NCBI GenBank assembly: GCA_003229495.1
Contig: QIEB01000618.1
Coordinates: 1-7,705, forward strand
Length of the DNA: 7,705 nt
Direction of reading: 5' to 3'
DNA from: Flammeovirgaceae bacterium
GTDB lineage: Bacteria > Bacteroidota > Bacteroidia > Cytophagales > Cyclobacteriaceae
A model generated the notes under the pieces. The model was given only the letters and a program-made list of their open reading frames with translations. It made no database searches and was not told where the DNA came from. Shown here piece by piece: positions 1-6,044 of this stretch (positions within the stretch are counted from its first letter, which is position 1; each line of letters starts with the position of its first letter). The position numbers and the translations under genes were made by a program.

Positions 1-84
1 TTTATTCGAAACAGTATTTACGCCTATGGCGTGACTTTGAACCAACTGCCTTTCCACCGGAGCTTTAGCGGCGGCAGGAGCTAA
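1..84 (+). CDS. 3' end of an unidentified gene (partial, frame uncertain)
   Basis: The first 84 bases are open in frame 1 to a TAA at 82-84 and would encode the last 27 residues of a protein that begins left of the window. The tail reads YGVTLNQLPFHRSFSGG then RS. It loosely recalls the segment of Omp85/BamA-type barrels in which LPF..(R/K)(S/Q)FF.GG precedes NSIRxW. If that is right, the protein stops early and lacks the final strands, as in a truncated or frameshifted remnant. Frame 3 is also open, to a TAG at 66-68, and gives an equally plausible tail (RLWRDFEPTAFPPEL), so neither frame is firm. The end lies inside a long inverted repeat (49-128). No function is assigned. Confidence 0.3.
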   Translation, partial: FIRNSIYAYGVTLNQLPFHRSFSGGRS

Positions 85-128
85 GATCCCCCTTTATCCA
101 CCATTGCCCCAAAGCGCCGGTGGAAAGG
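49..128. repeat. 18-bp inverted repeat with 44-nt loop
   Basis: The left arm at 49-66 (CCTTTCCACCGGAGCTTT) and the right arm at 111-128 (AAAGCGCCGGTGGAAAGG) are reverse complements at 17 of 18 positions, with one A/G mismatch (61/116). The loop is 67-110. The structure sits on the 3' end of the incoming gene and is GC-rich compared with the A/T-rich DNA that follows. Neither strand shows a T-tract after the hairpin, so it is not a canonical intrinsic terminator. It could be an mRNA 3'-end stabilising structure or a remnant of a mobile or palindromic repeat element. Confidence 0.7.
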
Positions 129-268
129 TTGCAAATGTAGTAAGGAATTAACTTTCTGCAAATTGATAGCGAAATTAATTGTGCAGAGACACTAATTCGC
201 GGCTTTAATTATCAGCCCGCTTTTGCGTATGGTATACCGTTTAACTCCCTTTCATTTCTATCAATTTA

Positions 269-799
269 TTGCTAAATTCCCTCATAACCTACCAAGTAAA
301 TCTACTACCACTGGGCGCCATTATTTTGATAATGGCCGCCTGCCAAGCACCCCAAGAACAAGGGCCTGCACGTTACACCACCGATGCTCCTGAAATTACT
401 GCTGCCAAGGCCGGAATGGACGCTTATCTGGCTGGAGACTGGGATGCTTTAAGGGCCACATTTTCCGATGATGCCGAAGTGTTTCACAACAGCAACCAGG
501 CAGTGGGTCCTGATGAGTCTATTGCCACCCTAAAAGAGGGACTCCAGGCCGTTTCTTCTTATAGTCTGAGTGATGAGCAATATTGGGAGAAAGTTATTGA
601 TGATGATGGAGAAAATTGGGTCTATTTCTGGGGTACATGGAATGGATTACATGCTGCCACTGAAAAGAACTTAGAAGTACCATTCCATATGGCCTGGCAC
701 TATGAGGAGGGGAAAGTCGTGGAGGAATACGGTTTGTGGGACAACAGCCAAATGCTCCTGGCAGAGCAGGAAGCCGCGGCAGCGTCTGAAGAAATGTAA
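269..799 (+). CDS. SnoaL/NTF2-like probable lipoprotein
   Basis: This 176-residue protein has a hydrophobic N-terminus ending in IMAAC (Cys25), a plausible lipobox, so it is probably a lipid-anchored envelope protein. Residues about 43-165 look like a SnoaL-like NTF2 cone fold: an N-terminal helix with AYLAGDWDALRATFSDDAEV, a central EQYWEKVI stretch, then strands with WVYFWGTW and MAWHYEEGKVVEEYGLWD. That ending is typical of small ligand-binding or ketosteroid-isomerase-like domains. No specific substrate can be proposed. The start is uncertain. The frame opens at 245, the only usual start is TTG at 269, and the N-region has no Lys or Arg before the hydrophobic stretch. An ATA at 284 could be a degraded ATG. 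An ATG at 229 is out of frame. The next gene encodes another NTF2-like exported protein in the same orientation. Confidence 0.7.
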   Translation: MLNSLITYQVNLLPLGAIILIMAACQAPQEQGPARYTTDAPEITAAKAGMDAYLAGDWDALRATFSDDAEVFHNSNQAVGPDESIATLKEGLQAVSSYSLSDEQYWEKVIDDDGENWVYFWGTWNGLHAATEKNLEVPFHMAWHYEEGKVVEEYGLWDNSQMLLAEQEAAAASEEM

Positions 800-897
800 A
801 ATAATCCGGGTTTATATAAGATTTATGCCTTTGATGGAATTCAGGAAGGCAAATAGCAGGGGATTTGCTAATATCACCTCATAACCATCAAACTGCC

Positions 898-1410
898 GTG
901 AAGCTATTCCTTGCTGCCACCTTAATTATAATGGGCTTCTATACTCCAGTTAGGCCCCAATCAACCCAGTGGGATGCGCTCAACGCTGAAGAAAAGGAAG
1001 TAATCCGGGTGGTGATTGATGTATTTGATGGCATGCGTGTCGGTGACAGTGCCACTGTTAAGCGTCATTTCTACCCCGAATCTTCTGCCAATACCGCCTA
1101 CATGACAAAAGAAGGCGCTCGGGAACTGAAAATTGATGACCTCAATAATTGGTTCAATGCTATCGGTAAACCTCATGATCAGCTCTGGGATGAACGTATT
1201 TGGGACTATGAGGTACGCATGGATGGTAACCTTGCCGCGGTATGGGTCCGGTACGCTTTTTACCTTGACCAGAATTTTCACCATTGTGGAGTTGATGCGC
1301 TTCATCTGGCCTACGATGGGTATGGATGGAGGATCTTTCATCTTGCTGACACCCGTCAAACAGCCGGTTGTGAAATACCGCCCCATATTGCTGATGGAGC
1401 TACCTACTAA
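898..1410 (+). CDS. Exported NTF2-like protein of the lumazine-binding type
   Basis: GTG at 898 is the preferred start because it gives a standard signal peptide (MKLFLAATLIIMGFYTPVRPQ) on a 170-residue protein. An upstream in-frame TTG at 865 would put a polar extension in front of that signal. The mature part resembles the putative lumazine-binding NTF2-like family (PF12893 type). It has an AEEKEVIRVVIDVFDGMRVGD helix, a run to LNNWFNAIG, a strand with AAVWVRYAFYLD, then a C-terminal WRIFHLADTRQTAGCE. The closing HLADTR..xCE motif is common in Bacteroidota members of this family. The protein is probably periplasmic. Its role is unknown; it is a fold-level assignment and no catalytic residues are claimed. 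The gap to the preceding NTF2-like gene is under 100 nt with no clear terminator, so the two may be cotranscribed. Confidence 0.72.
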   Translation: MKLFLAATLIIMGFYTPVRPQSTQWDALNAEEKEVIRVVIDVFDGMRVGDSATVKRHFYPESSANTAYMTKEGARELKIDDLNNWFNAIGKPHDQLWDERIWDYEVRMDGNLAAVWVRYAFYLDQNFHHCGVDALHLAYDGYGWRIFHLADTRQTAGCEIPPHIADGATY

Positions 1411-1475
1411 ATTTTTATTATTTCTTTCAATTTTACCGGGACAATGGTCTTAAAGTCTTTGTTTTGTTAGCATTG

Positions 1476-1757
1476 TTAGATTACTTCCACGCCATTCCAA
1501 AATGCAACATGATCTTTAATCCCTTTTGCTAAATCACTAGGATTTTTGTAAAACCACGCGGCATCTTCGTTTGAATTTCCATTTACCAAAATATTGTAGT
1601 AACTGGCCTTTCCTTTCCAGGGACACATAGAATGGGTGTCAGTTTCTTTAAAATATTCCATATTTAAGGATTCAGCGGGAAAGTAATGATTTCCTTCAAT
1701 AACTATTGTTTCATCACTTTGTGCTAATACAGTACCATTCCATGTAGCTTTTTTCAT
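1476..1757 (-). CDS. DUF427 domain-containing protein
   Basis: This 93-residue cytoplasmic protein matches the single-domain DUF427 family (PF04248) over its whole length. Recognisable blocks are ATWNGTVLAQSDETIVIEGN at the N-terminus, NHYFP (23-27), the signature CPWKG (45-49) followed by ASYY, AAWFY (66-70) and a C-terminal VAFWNGVEV. No export signal is present. The biochemical function of the family is not established, although members are widespread in bacteria and fungi. ATG at 1757 (minus strand) gives the usual family N-terminus, and a poly-Lys-like start MKK follows an A/T-rich leader. The gene converges on the NTF2-like gene at 1410 and lies downstream of the PAP2 gene on the same strand. 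The 159-nt gap with two palindromes suggests its own transcription unit. Confidence 0.92.
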   Translation of the reverse strand: MKKATWNGTVLAQSDETIVIEGNHYFPAESLNMEYFKETDTHSMCPWKGKASYYNILVNGNSNEDAAWFYKNPSDLAKGIKDHVAFWNGVEVI

Positions 1758-1763
1758 GTTGTT

Positions 1764-1803
1764 TAATTAATGAATAAACACGCTTACAATGTAACATTAA
1801 TTA
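1764..1803. repeat. 9-bp inverted repeat in front of the DUF427 gene
   Basis: TAATTAATG (1764-1772) and CATTAATTA (1795-1803) are perfect reverse complements with a 22-bp spacer, starting 7 bp upstream of the DUF427 start codon. The position fits an operator or promoter-spanning site, but A/T-rich DNA gives such matches by chance fairly easily. No good TAnnTTTG promoter element was found nearby; the best is a two-mismatch TACATTGT at 1793-1786 on the minus strand. Confidence 0.35.
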
Positions 1804-1861
1804 CTACCAGTTTTTCAAAATTCAAAGGGATCCAGTTGAAGGGGATCAAGAAACCTGTTGA

Positions 1862-1882
1862 AGTTTACTCAGTGACTAAACT
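1862..1882. repeat. 21-nt near-perfect palindrome downstream of PAP2 gene
   Basis: The 21 bases from 1862, with arms AGTTTA-C-TCA and TGA-C-TAAACT around a central G, are self-complementary at 9 of 10 arm positions, with one C/C mismatch. The site lies 35 bp past the PAP2 stop codon and upstream of the DUF427 gene, both on the minus strand. It has almost no loop and no T-tract, so it looks more like a protein-binding palindrome than a terminator. No regulator is identifiable here. Confidence 0.4.
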
Positions 1883-1916
1883 CACAAAGGACCAGTAGAT
1901 TTGTGCGAGTGAACAT

Positions 1917-2788
1917 TCAGAGTGCGAATGACAGATAAACCTGAAAGGAATCTCCACCAAAAGAGGGTCTTAAAGAAAAACGGTCATTGGTGATTCGGTG
2001 CAAGTCCGGTATGATGTATCCAAAAAAGGCACCGAAAATATAACCGGTAATTACGTCGGTTCTGAAGTGTTTTCCGGTTTGCAATCGGAGTAACCCCGTA
2101 AGTGCCGGGTAAGTGGCCGCACCAATCCAGATCAATGCTTTTGTTTTCGTATCAGTGAGATAACTTGAGAATAACCTTGCAGTAAAAAAAGTGAGGGCTG
2201 CGGTGGTTGCTGCGTGGGCCGAATAAAAAGAATATCTGGCGTTTTTAATTCAAGAGATACCTCGGGGTTGTATACAAACGGTCGTGTCCGAAGTACTGAT
2301 GATTTCATGATACCATTAAATCCGCTGTTTATAAGCAGCAATTCAGATGTCATAATGGCCCAAACCTTCCAGTCCGATTTATGTTCATCACCTTTGAAGA
2401 TCGTCAAAGGAACGACAAGAGGAATCAAAAAAGAGGCATATAGTAGCAAATCCCCCGCACGATCCTCTCTAAAATTATCAATGGTTTTTCTATCGAAGGG
2501 ATTTACCTGTTCTGGATCCAACTGGGAAATCTCCATGGGTGTCAGTGGGATAACCCGATTTTGCAGGTATGCATTATAGATATTTAATCCGGTCCCTAGA
2601 GTAAGAAAAAATATTTCTCTTTTGGTTTTTAGTTCAAAAACATGTTTGTGCGCCTTATTGCTTACTAACTCTTTCTTTTCAGTATTCTGCTGGGCAAAAC
2701 CATAATCACTTTGGAATAGCGCGGTAGAAATAAAAAAAATGACTAGTATTTTTGTTCTAAAGCGGGCTATTTCAGAAAATATTTTCAT
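1917..2788 (-). pseudogene. PAP2-family phosphatase, split by a one-base frameshift
   Basis: The 5' part (2788 to 2132) and the 3' part (to 1917) are two halves of one type 2 phosphatidic acid phosphatase. Adding one A to the run of five at 2242-2246 (T on the plus strand) joins them into a 290-residue protein. It then has a signal peptide (to about FAQ, residue 33) and membrane segments near 60-75, 113-131 and 143-160. All three active-site motifs are present: KSSVLRTRP (162-170, KX6RP), YSFYSAHAATT (His192, the PSGH-type motif) and RLQTGKHFRTD (R235, H241, D245, RX5HX3D). Members remove phosphate from lipid phosphates or isoprenyl pyrophosphates at the outer face of the inner membrane. As it stands, translation leaves frame after residue 182 and loses the second and third motifs. 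Everything downstream of the shift is still well conserved, so the lesion is recent or a sequencing or assembly error. Confidence 0.85.
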
Positions 2789-2809
2789 TGACAGGCAATT
2801 ACAATTAGT

Positions 2810-2841
2810 TAAACATATTGGATTTTGATTTCTAAACCAAG
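2810..2841 (-). promoter_or_regulatory. Candidate Bacteroidota-type promoter for the PAP2 gene
   Basis: On the minus strand CTTG (2841-2838) is followed after exactly 20 nt by TATGTTTA (2817-2810). This is a seven-of-eight match to the Bacteroidota -7 element TAnnTTTG with its -33 TTTG partner at the normal spacing. Transcription would begin near 2803, leaving a leader of about 15 nt before the ATG at 2788. The assignment rests on pattern and position only. Confidence 0.45.
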
Positions 2842-2875
2842 TTAGCCCTTGAGACTGGGTTGTGTTTCATAATTC

Positions 2876-2891
2876 GAGCAGGTTACCGCTC
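2876..2891. promoter_or_regulatory. Near-palindrome between the divergent genes
   Basis: GAGCAGGTTACCGCTC reads as GAGC-A-GGT then ACC-GCTC, a 7-bp inverted repeat with one bulged A. It lies between the outward-facing PAP2 and hydrolase genes and could be an operator shared by both. The evidence is weak, because the two arms are not in exact register. The remaining 2789-2993 interval holds only the two promoter candidates and no gene. Confidence 0.2.
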
Positions 2892-2939
2892 AAATTTATA
2901 AATCCAGGAACAGTAAAATACTGAATTTTATATTGTCAA

Positions 2940-2970
2940 TTTGCGAACAGTATTAAAATGTGATACCTAG
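2940..2970 (+). promoter_or_regulatory. Weak promoter candidate for the hydrolase operon
   Basis: TTTG (2940-2943) is followed after 20 nt by TACCTAG (2964-2970). The spacing matches the Bacteroidota -33/-7 arrangement, but the -7 box agrees with TAnnTTTG only in part. The implied transcription start, near 2977, would leave about 17 nt before the ATG at 2994. An 8-bp direct repeat GAACAGTA (2908-2915 and 2945-2952) brackets part of this region. Confidence 0.25.
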
Positions 2971-2993
2971 CACAATTAGCACATCATCCAATC

Positions 2994-4154
2994 ATGACAA
3001 AAACAGCACAACTGCTTCAATTCTTTTCCAGTCGAATGTCACTTTTAGCTTTCTTTTTTCTTTTTTGTACCTGTCTGTCAGGTCAAGTTAGTAGCGGCAC
3101 TGAGATTGCACAAGAGATGCCGGATCACCAGCAGGAAGAGCGTACCGTGAAGTATAAGCACCAACTGGAAAAATATCTACAGCAATGGATAATAGAGGAT
3201 TATCCGGACCGGGCTGAGAAGGCATGGAACCGGGATTACAGCAACATTGACGCATTTAAAAGGAGTGTGGAGGGCAATCGGGAGCGATGGATGGCCTTGC
3301 TCAACCCTCCTGAGCTAAGAAAGAGTGGACCTGTGAACAAGGAGCCTCACCCTTATCTTCAGGACCTGGGAGCGGAATGGATTGAGCTGCCGCTGGGTCC
3401 TGTATCCGCTCAGGGTATACTGGCTTTTCCTCCAGGGGCCAGCAGCGAAAATCCGGTACCGTTGATTGTGGTCCAGCATGGCATCGGCTCCTATCCGGAA
3501 ACTCCATTTACCATAGACCATAACCTCTACCATAGCTATGCCAGGGAACTAATTAAGGCGGGTTTTGCTGTTTTGGCTCCCATGAATTTACGCTCCATGC
3601 CTTATCGCAACTATATAGAACGCCTTTGTCGGCTCATTGACACCACCTTACCGGGAATTGAACTGGTGCGCATGCAACATTTGCTTGACGTAGTACTGCA
3701 AGACCCCAGGGTGGACGCTGAAAGAGTAGGAATGTGGGGACTGTCATTGGGCGGGATGGCCACCATGTTCTGGATGCCGCTTGAGCCACGCATTAAAGCC
3801 GGTGTTGTGAGCGCCTGGTTTAATCATCGGAGGAATAAAATGGCGCTGCCTGATGACAGGTATGTCAGTTTTATGGTGGTCGATGAAGAGCACGCCTTCT
3901 TTCGCGGGTGGTTAACGGAGTTTACAGATTCCGATGTAGTGTCTCTGATCTGTCCCCGCCCGTTGATGATCCATCATGGAAAGAGCGACCGGATTGCTTA
4001 CTGGCCCCAGGTAGTAGATGAATTTGAAATAGCAAAAACCCATTATCAGAAACTCGACATTAGTGATAGAATTGAAATTGAAGTATTTGAAGGTGGGCAC
4101 GAAGCCAGAGTGGGAACCGGTGTTCCATTTCTGGAACGTTGGTTGAAACCATAA
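2994..4154 (+). CDS. Exported alpha/beta hydrolase, dienelactone-hydrolase-like
   Basis: This 386-residue serine hydrolase has an N-terminal signal (hydrophobic core about 16-29, probable cleavage near LSG/QVSS), so it should act in the periplasm or outside the cell. After a charged helical segment (about 45-105) comes the alpha/beta hydrolase core. It has a VPLIVVQHGIGS strand and oxyanion-type loop (155-166), the nucleophile elbow GLSLGG with Ser251, a probable acid in HHGKSDRIAYW (Asp332) and the catalytic His in FEGGHE (His369). The order and spacing are those of the dienelactone hydrolase and acetyl-xylan-esterase-like group, so ester cleavage is likely; the substrate is unknown. ATG at 2994 gives a 14-residue lead before a second Met (15) that could also start the signal peptide. 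The FAD oxidoreductase gene follows after 36 nt, which implies cotranscription. Confidence 0.85.
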   Translation: MTKTAQLLQFFSSRMSLLAFFFLFCTCLSGQVSSGTEIAQEMPDHQQEERTVKYKHQLEKYLQQWIIEDYPDRAEKAWNRDYSNIDAFKRSVEGNRERWMALLNPPELRKSGPVNKEPHPYLQDLGAEWIELPLGPVSAQGILAFPPGASSENPVPLIVVQHGIGSYPETPFTIDHNLYHSYARELIKAGFAVLAPMNLRSMPYRNYIERLCRLIDTTLPGIELVRMQHLLDVVLQDPRVDAERVGMWGLSLGGMATMFWMPLEPRIKAGVVSAWFNHRRNKMALPDDRYVSFMVVDEEHAFFRGWLTEFTDSDVVSLICPRPLMIHHGKSDRIAYWPQVVDEFEIAKTHYQKLDISDRIEIEVFEGGHEARVGTGVPFLERWLKP

Positions 4155-4190
4155 AGACCCGCCCTATCTTAGTGCGCAAACCGGGGTTTA

Positions 4191-5915
4191 ATGAGAAGAA
4201 GAAAATTTTTGGAAAAGTGCGGGCTAGCTGGCGCTGGAGTATTTTCCCCTTCGTTGCTTAGCGCTACACAATCTACTTTTTGTGATCTGCAATACGGCGC
4301 AGAGCTTACCAGCGACATTGTTATTGTTGGAGGAGGTTTGGGCGGATGCGCCGCTGCAATGGCGGCCTGTCGATTAGGCGCGAAGGTGATATTGACGGAA
4401 CCTACGGATTGGATTGGTGGCCAGGTTTCGCAGCAGGGGGTTCCTCCGGATGAACACCAATGGATCGAAGACATTGGAGGTACCACCAGTTATTCCAGGT
4501 ACCGGTCTTTGGTACGGGATTATTACCGGAATAATTATCCATTAACTAACTCAGCCAGAGAGACTCAATATCTCAATCCAGGGAATGGTGCAGTTTCCAG
4601 GATCTGCCATGAACCAAAAGTTTCGGTGGCGGTGCTGCAATCCATGTTGGCATGGGCGGTTGCAAAGGGTCAGTTACGCATCTTTCTTAATACCAGCCCG
4701 GTAGCCGCAGAGGTTTACCGCGACCGTATTGAGTCGATAAGCTGTCTGAATACTAATACTGGAGATAAGCTTGAGCTACAGGCTGAAATGTTCATTGATG
4801 CCAGTGAAGAAGGAGACCTGATGGCCTTATCAGCTACTGAATATATAATCGGGGCGGAATCTCAAAAACAAACCGGAGAGCCACATGCCCCTGGAAAAGC
4901 CAATCCGGCAAACATACAGGCCTTAACCCACTGCTTTGCGGTCGACCATCTGCCAGGAGAGGACCATACCATCGACCGGCCGGCCATGTATGACTTCTGG
5001 AAGAACCATACTCCAAACCTGGATCCACCATGGTCAGGGCCAATACCAATACTGTCTCTGGACTACTCTTATCCCCGGACCCTGGTGCCAAAAACTTTGT
5101 CATTTGTTCCCTTAGGACGGAACAATCCACCACCGAATACCGGGACCTTAAACCTATGGGTTTACCGGAGAATGATCGACAGGGATAACTTCATGCCCGG
5201 AACCTATCCTAGTGATATCTCCCTGATCAATTGGCCTCAAAATGACTATATGCTGGGGAATATTACTGATGTTTCTCCGGAGGTTAGAAAGCAAAACCTC
5301 TATAAGGCCAGGCAGCTCAGCCTTTCGCTGTTATACTGGTTACAGGTGGAAGTGCCAAGACCGGATGGTCGGCAAGGGTGGAAGGGGCTTCGATTGCGAA
5401 AAGATATTATGGGTACTGAAGATGGCCTGGCCAAATACCCCTACATCAGGGAGTCTCGACGGATCCTTGCCGAATATACCATTCTGGAACAAGACCTCAC
5501 CCTGGAAGAGCGCGAGAAAGTAGTAGGAAAATCAGCAAAACGAATTTTGGCCAAACCTTTTCACGATTCTGTTGGCATAGGCTATTACCATCTGGATCTG
5601 CATCCCAGTACCGCAGGAAACAATTATATTGATATGGCCAGCGTGCCATTCCAGGTCCCACTAGGTTCGCTGATCCCGCAACGAATGGAAAACCTGATTC
5701 CGGGGTGTAAGAATATTGGCACCACCCATATATCCAACGGTTGTTACCGGCTGCATCCGGTGGAATGGTCCATAGGGGAAGCCGCCGGTTCGCTGTGTAC
5801 CCATGCCCTGGCTAGAAAAACCACTCCGCGAAAGATAAGAAATACTTCTAAGGAACTGGAAGATTTTCAGGCGCTGCTGATAAAGCATGGGGCGCAATTG
5901 GAATGGAGATTTTAA
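4191..5915 (+). CDS. Tat-exported FAD-dependent oxidoreductase (FAD_oxidored family)
   Basis: This 574-residue flavoprotein starts with a twin-arginine signal (MRRRKFLEKCGLAGAGV), which suggests export of the folded, cofactor-loaded enzyme. The FAD-binding Rossmann motif DIVIVGGGLGG follows at 42-52, with the ribose-binding acidic residue Glu70 in VILTEPTDWIGGQ. Further family blocks are NGAVSRICHEPKVSVAVL (132-149), FIDASEEGDLMALS (201-214) and a C-terminal FAD-contact region, NLIPGCKNIGTTHISNG then EWSIGEAAG (about 501-533). This pattern fits PF12831-type oxidoreductases. They are common in Bacteroidota and Planctomycetota, often beside carbohydrate-active genes, but their substrates are mostly unknown. 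No iron-sulfur cysteine cluster is visible. The gene lies between two genes for exported hydrolases. A perfect hairpin overlaps its stop codon. Confidence 0.9.
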   Translation: MRRRKFLEKCGLAGAGVFSPSLLSATQSTFCDLQYGAELTSDIVIVGGGLGGCAAAMAACRLGAKVILTEPTDWIGGQVSQQGVPPDEHQWIEDIGGTTSYSRYRSLVRDYYRNNYPLTNSARETQYLNPGNGAVSRICHEPKVSVAVLQSMLAWAVAKGQLRIFLNTSPVAAEVYRDRIESISCLNTNTGDKLELQAEMFIDASEEGDLMALSATEYIIGAESQKQTGEPHAPGKANPANIQALTHCFAVDHLPGEDHTIDRPAMYDFWKNHTPNLDPPWSGPIPILSLDYSYPRTLVPKTLSFVPLGRNNPPPNTGTLNLWVYRRMIDRDNFMPGTYPSDISLINWPQNDYMLGNITDVSPEVRKQNLYKARQLSLSLLYWLQVEVPRPDGRQGWKGLRLRKDIMGTEDGLAKYPYIRESRRILAEYTILEQDLTLEEREKVVGKSAKRILAKPFHDSVGIGYYHLDLHPSTAGNNYIDMASVPFQVPLGSLIPQRMENLIPGCKNIGTTHISNGCYRLHPVEWSIGEAAGSLCTHALARKTTPRKIRNTSKELEDFQALLIKHGAQLEWRF

Positions 5916-5937
5916 GGTCACAGTTTGTGACCTTAAA
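5911..5937. repeat. Perfect 12-bp hairpin overlapping the oxidoreductase stop codon
   Basis: TTTAAGGTCACA (5911-5922) and TGTGACCTTAAA (5926-5937) are exact reverse complements around a 3-nt loop GTT. The left arm includes the TAA stop at 5913-5915. The position is that of an intrinsic terminator, but the base run after it (GAGAGGACAG) is not T-rich, so termination may be partial or the stem may protect the upstream mRNA end. The core TCACA..TGTGA could also serve as a DNA-binding palindrome. The rest of the gap to 6044 shows no gene and no clear promoter. Confidence 0.7.
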
Positions 5938-6044
5938 GAGAGGACAGCACTCAAAATTGCGGTAATCTTTGATTATCTTAAGATGTTCGTTAGCCAAAAG
6001 AAGCACCCTCCCAACCGATAGGATTTAAACCAAATAAATTTTAG

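Noticed and set aside
42..132. Integron attC-like site in front of two small cassette-like genes
   Set aside because: The size and folded shape are suggestive, but the outer boxes do not match RYYYAAC/GTTRRRY, no second copy follows the NTF2-like genes, and no integrase is present.
229..393. ATG at 229 as the real start of the first NTF2-like gene
   Set aside because: It is in a different frame and runs to a stop at 391-393 with no domain; using it would require a frameshift for which there is no independent evidence.
961..1386. Minus-strand 141-codon open frame
   Set aside because: It is the shadow of the NTF2-like gene at 898-1410, which has a signal peptide and a family-type C-terminus; the antisense product has low-complexity, unrecognisable content.
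1133..1453. Plus-strand 106-codon open frame in another frame
   Set aside because: It overlaps the NTF2-like gene out of frame and has no family similarity; it is a by-product of that gene's codon use.
1411..1475. Terminator between the convergent NTF2-like and DUF427 genes
   Set aside because: Only a 6-bp inverted repeat (ACAATG/CATTGT) with a 24-nt loop is visible, too weak to call.
2214..2579. Plus-strand 121-codon open frame
   Set aside because: It lies wholly antisense to the PAP2 gene, whose restored frame shows all family motifs; the plus-strand product has no recognisable domain or leader.
4169..4486. Minus-strand 105-codon frame over the oxidoreductase start
   Set aside because: It is antisense to the Tat signal and FAD-binding motif of a clear gene and has a Pro/Ser-rich composition typical of shadows.
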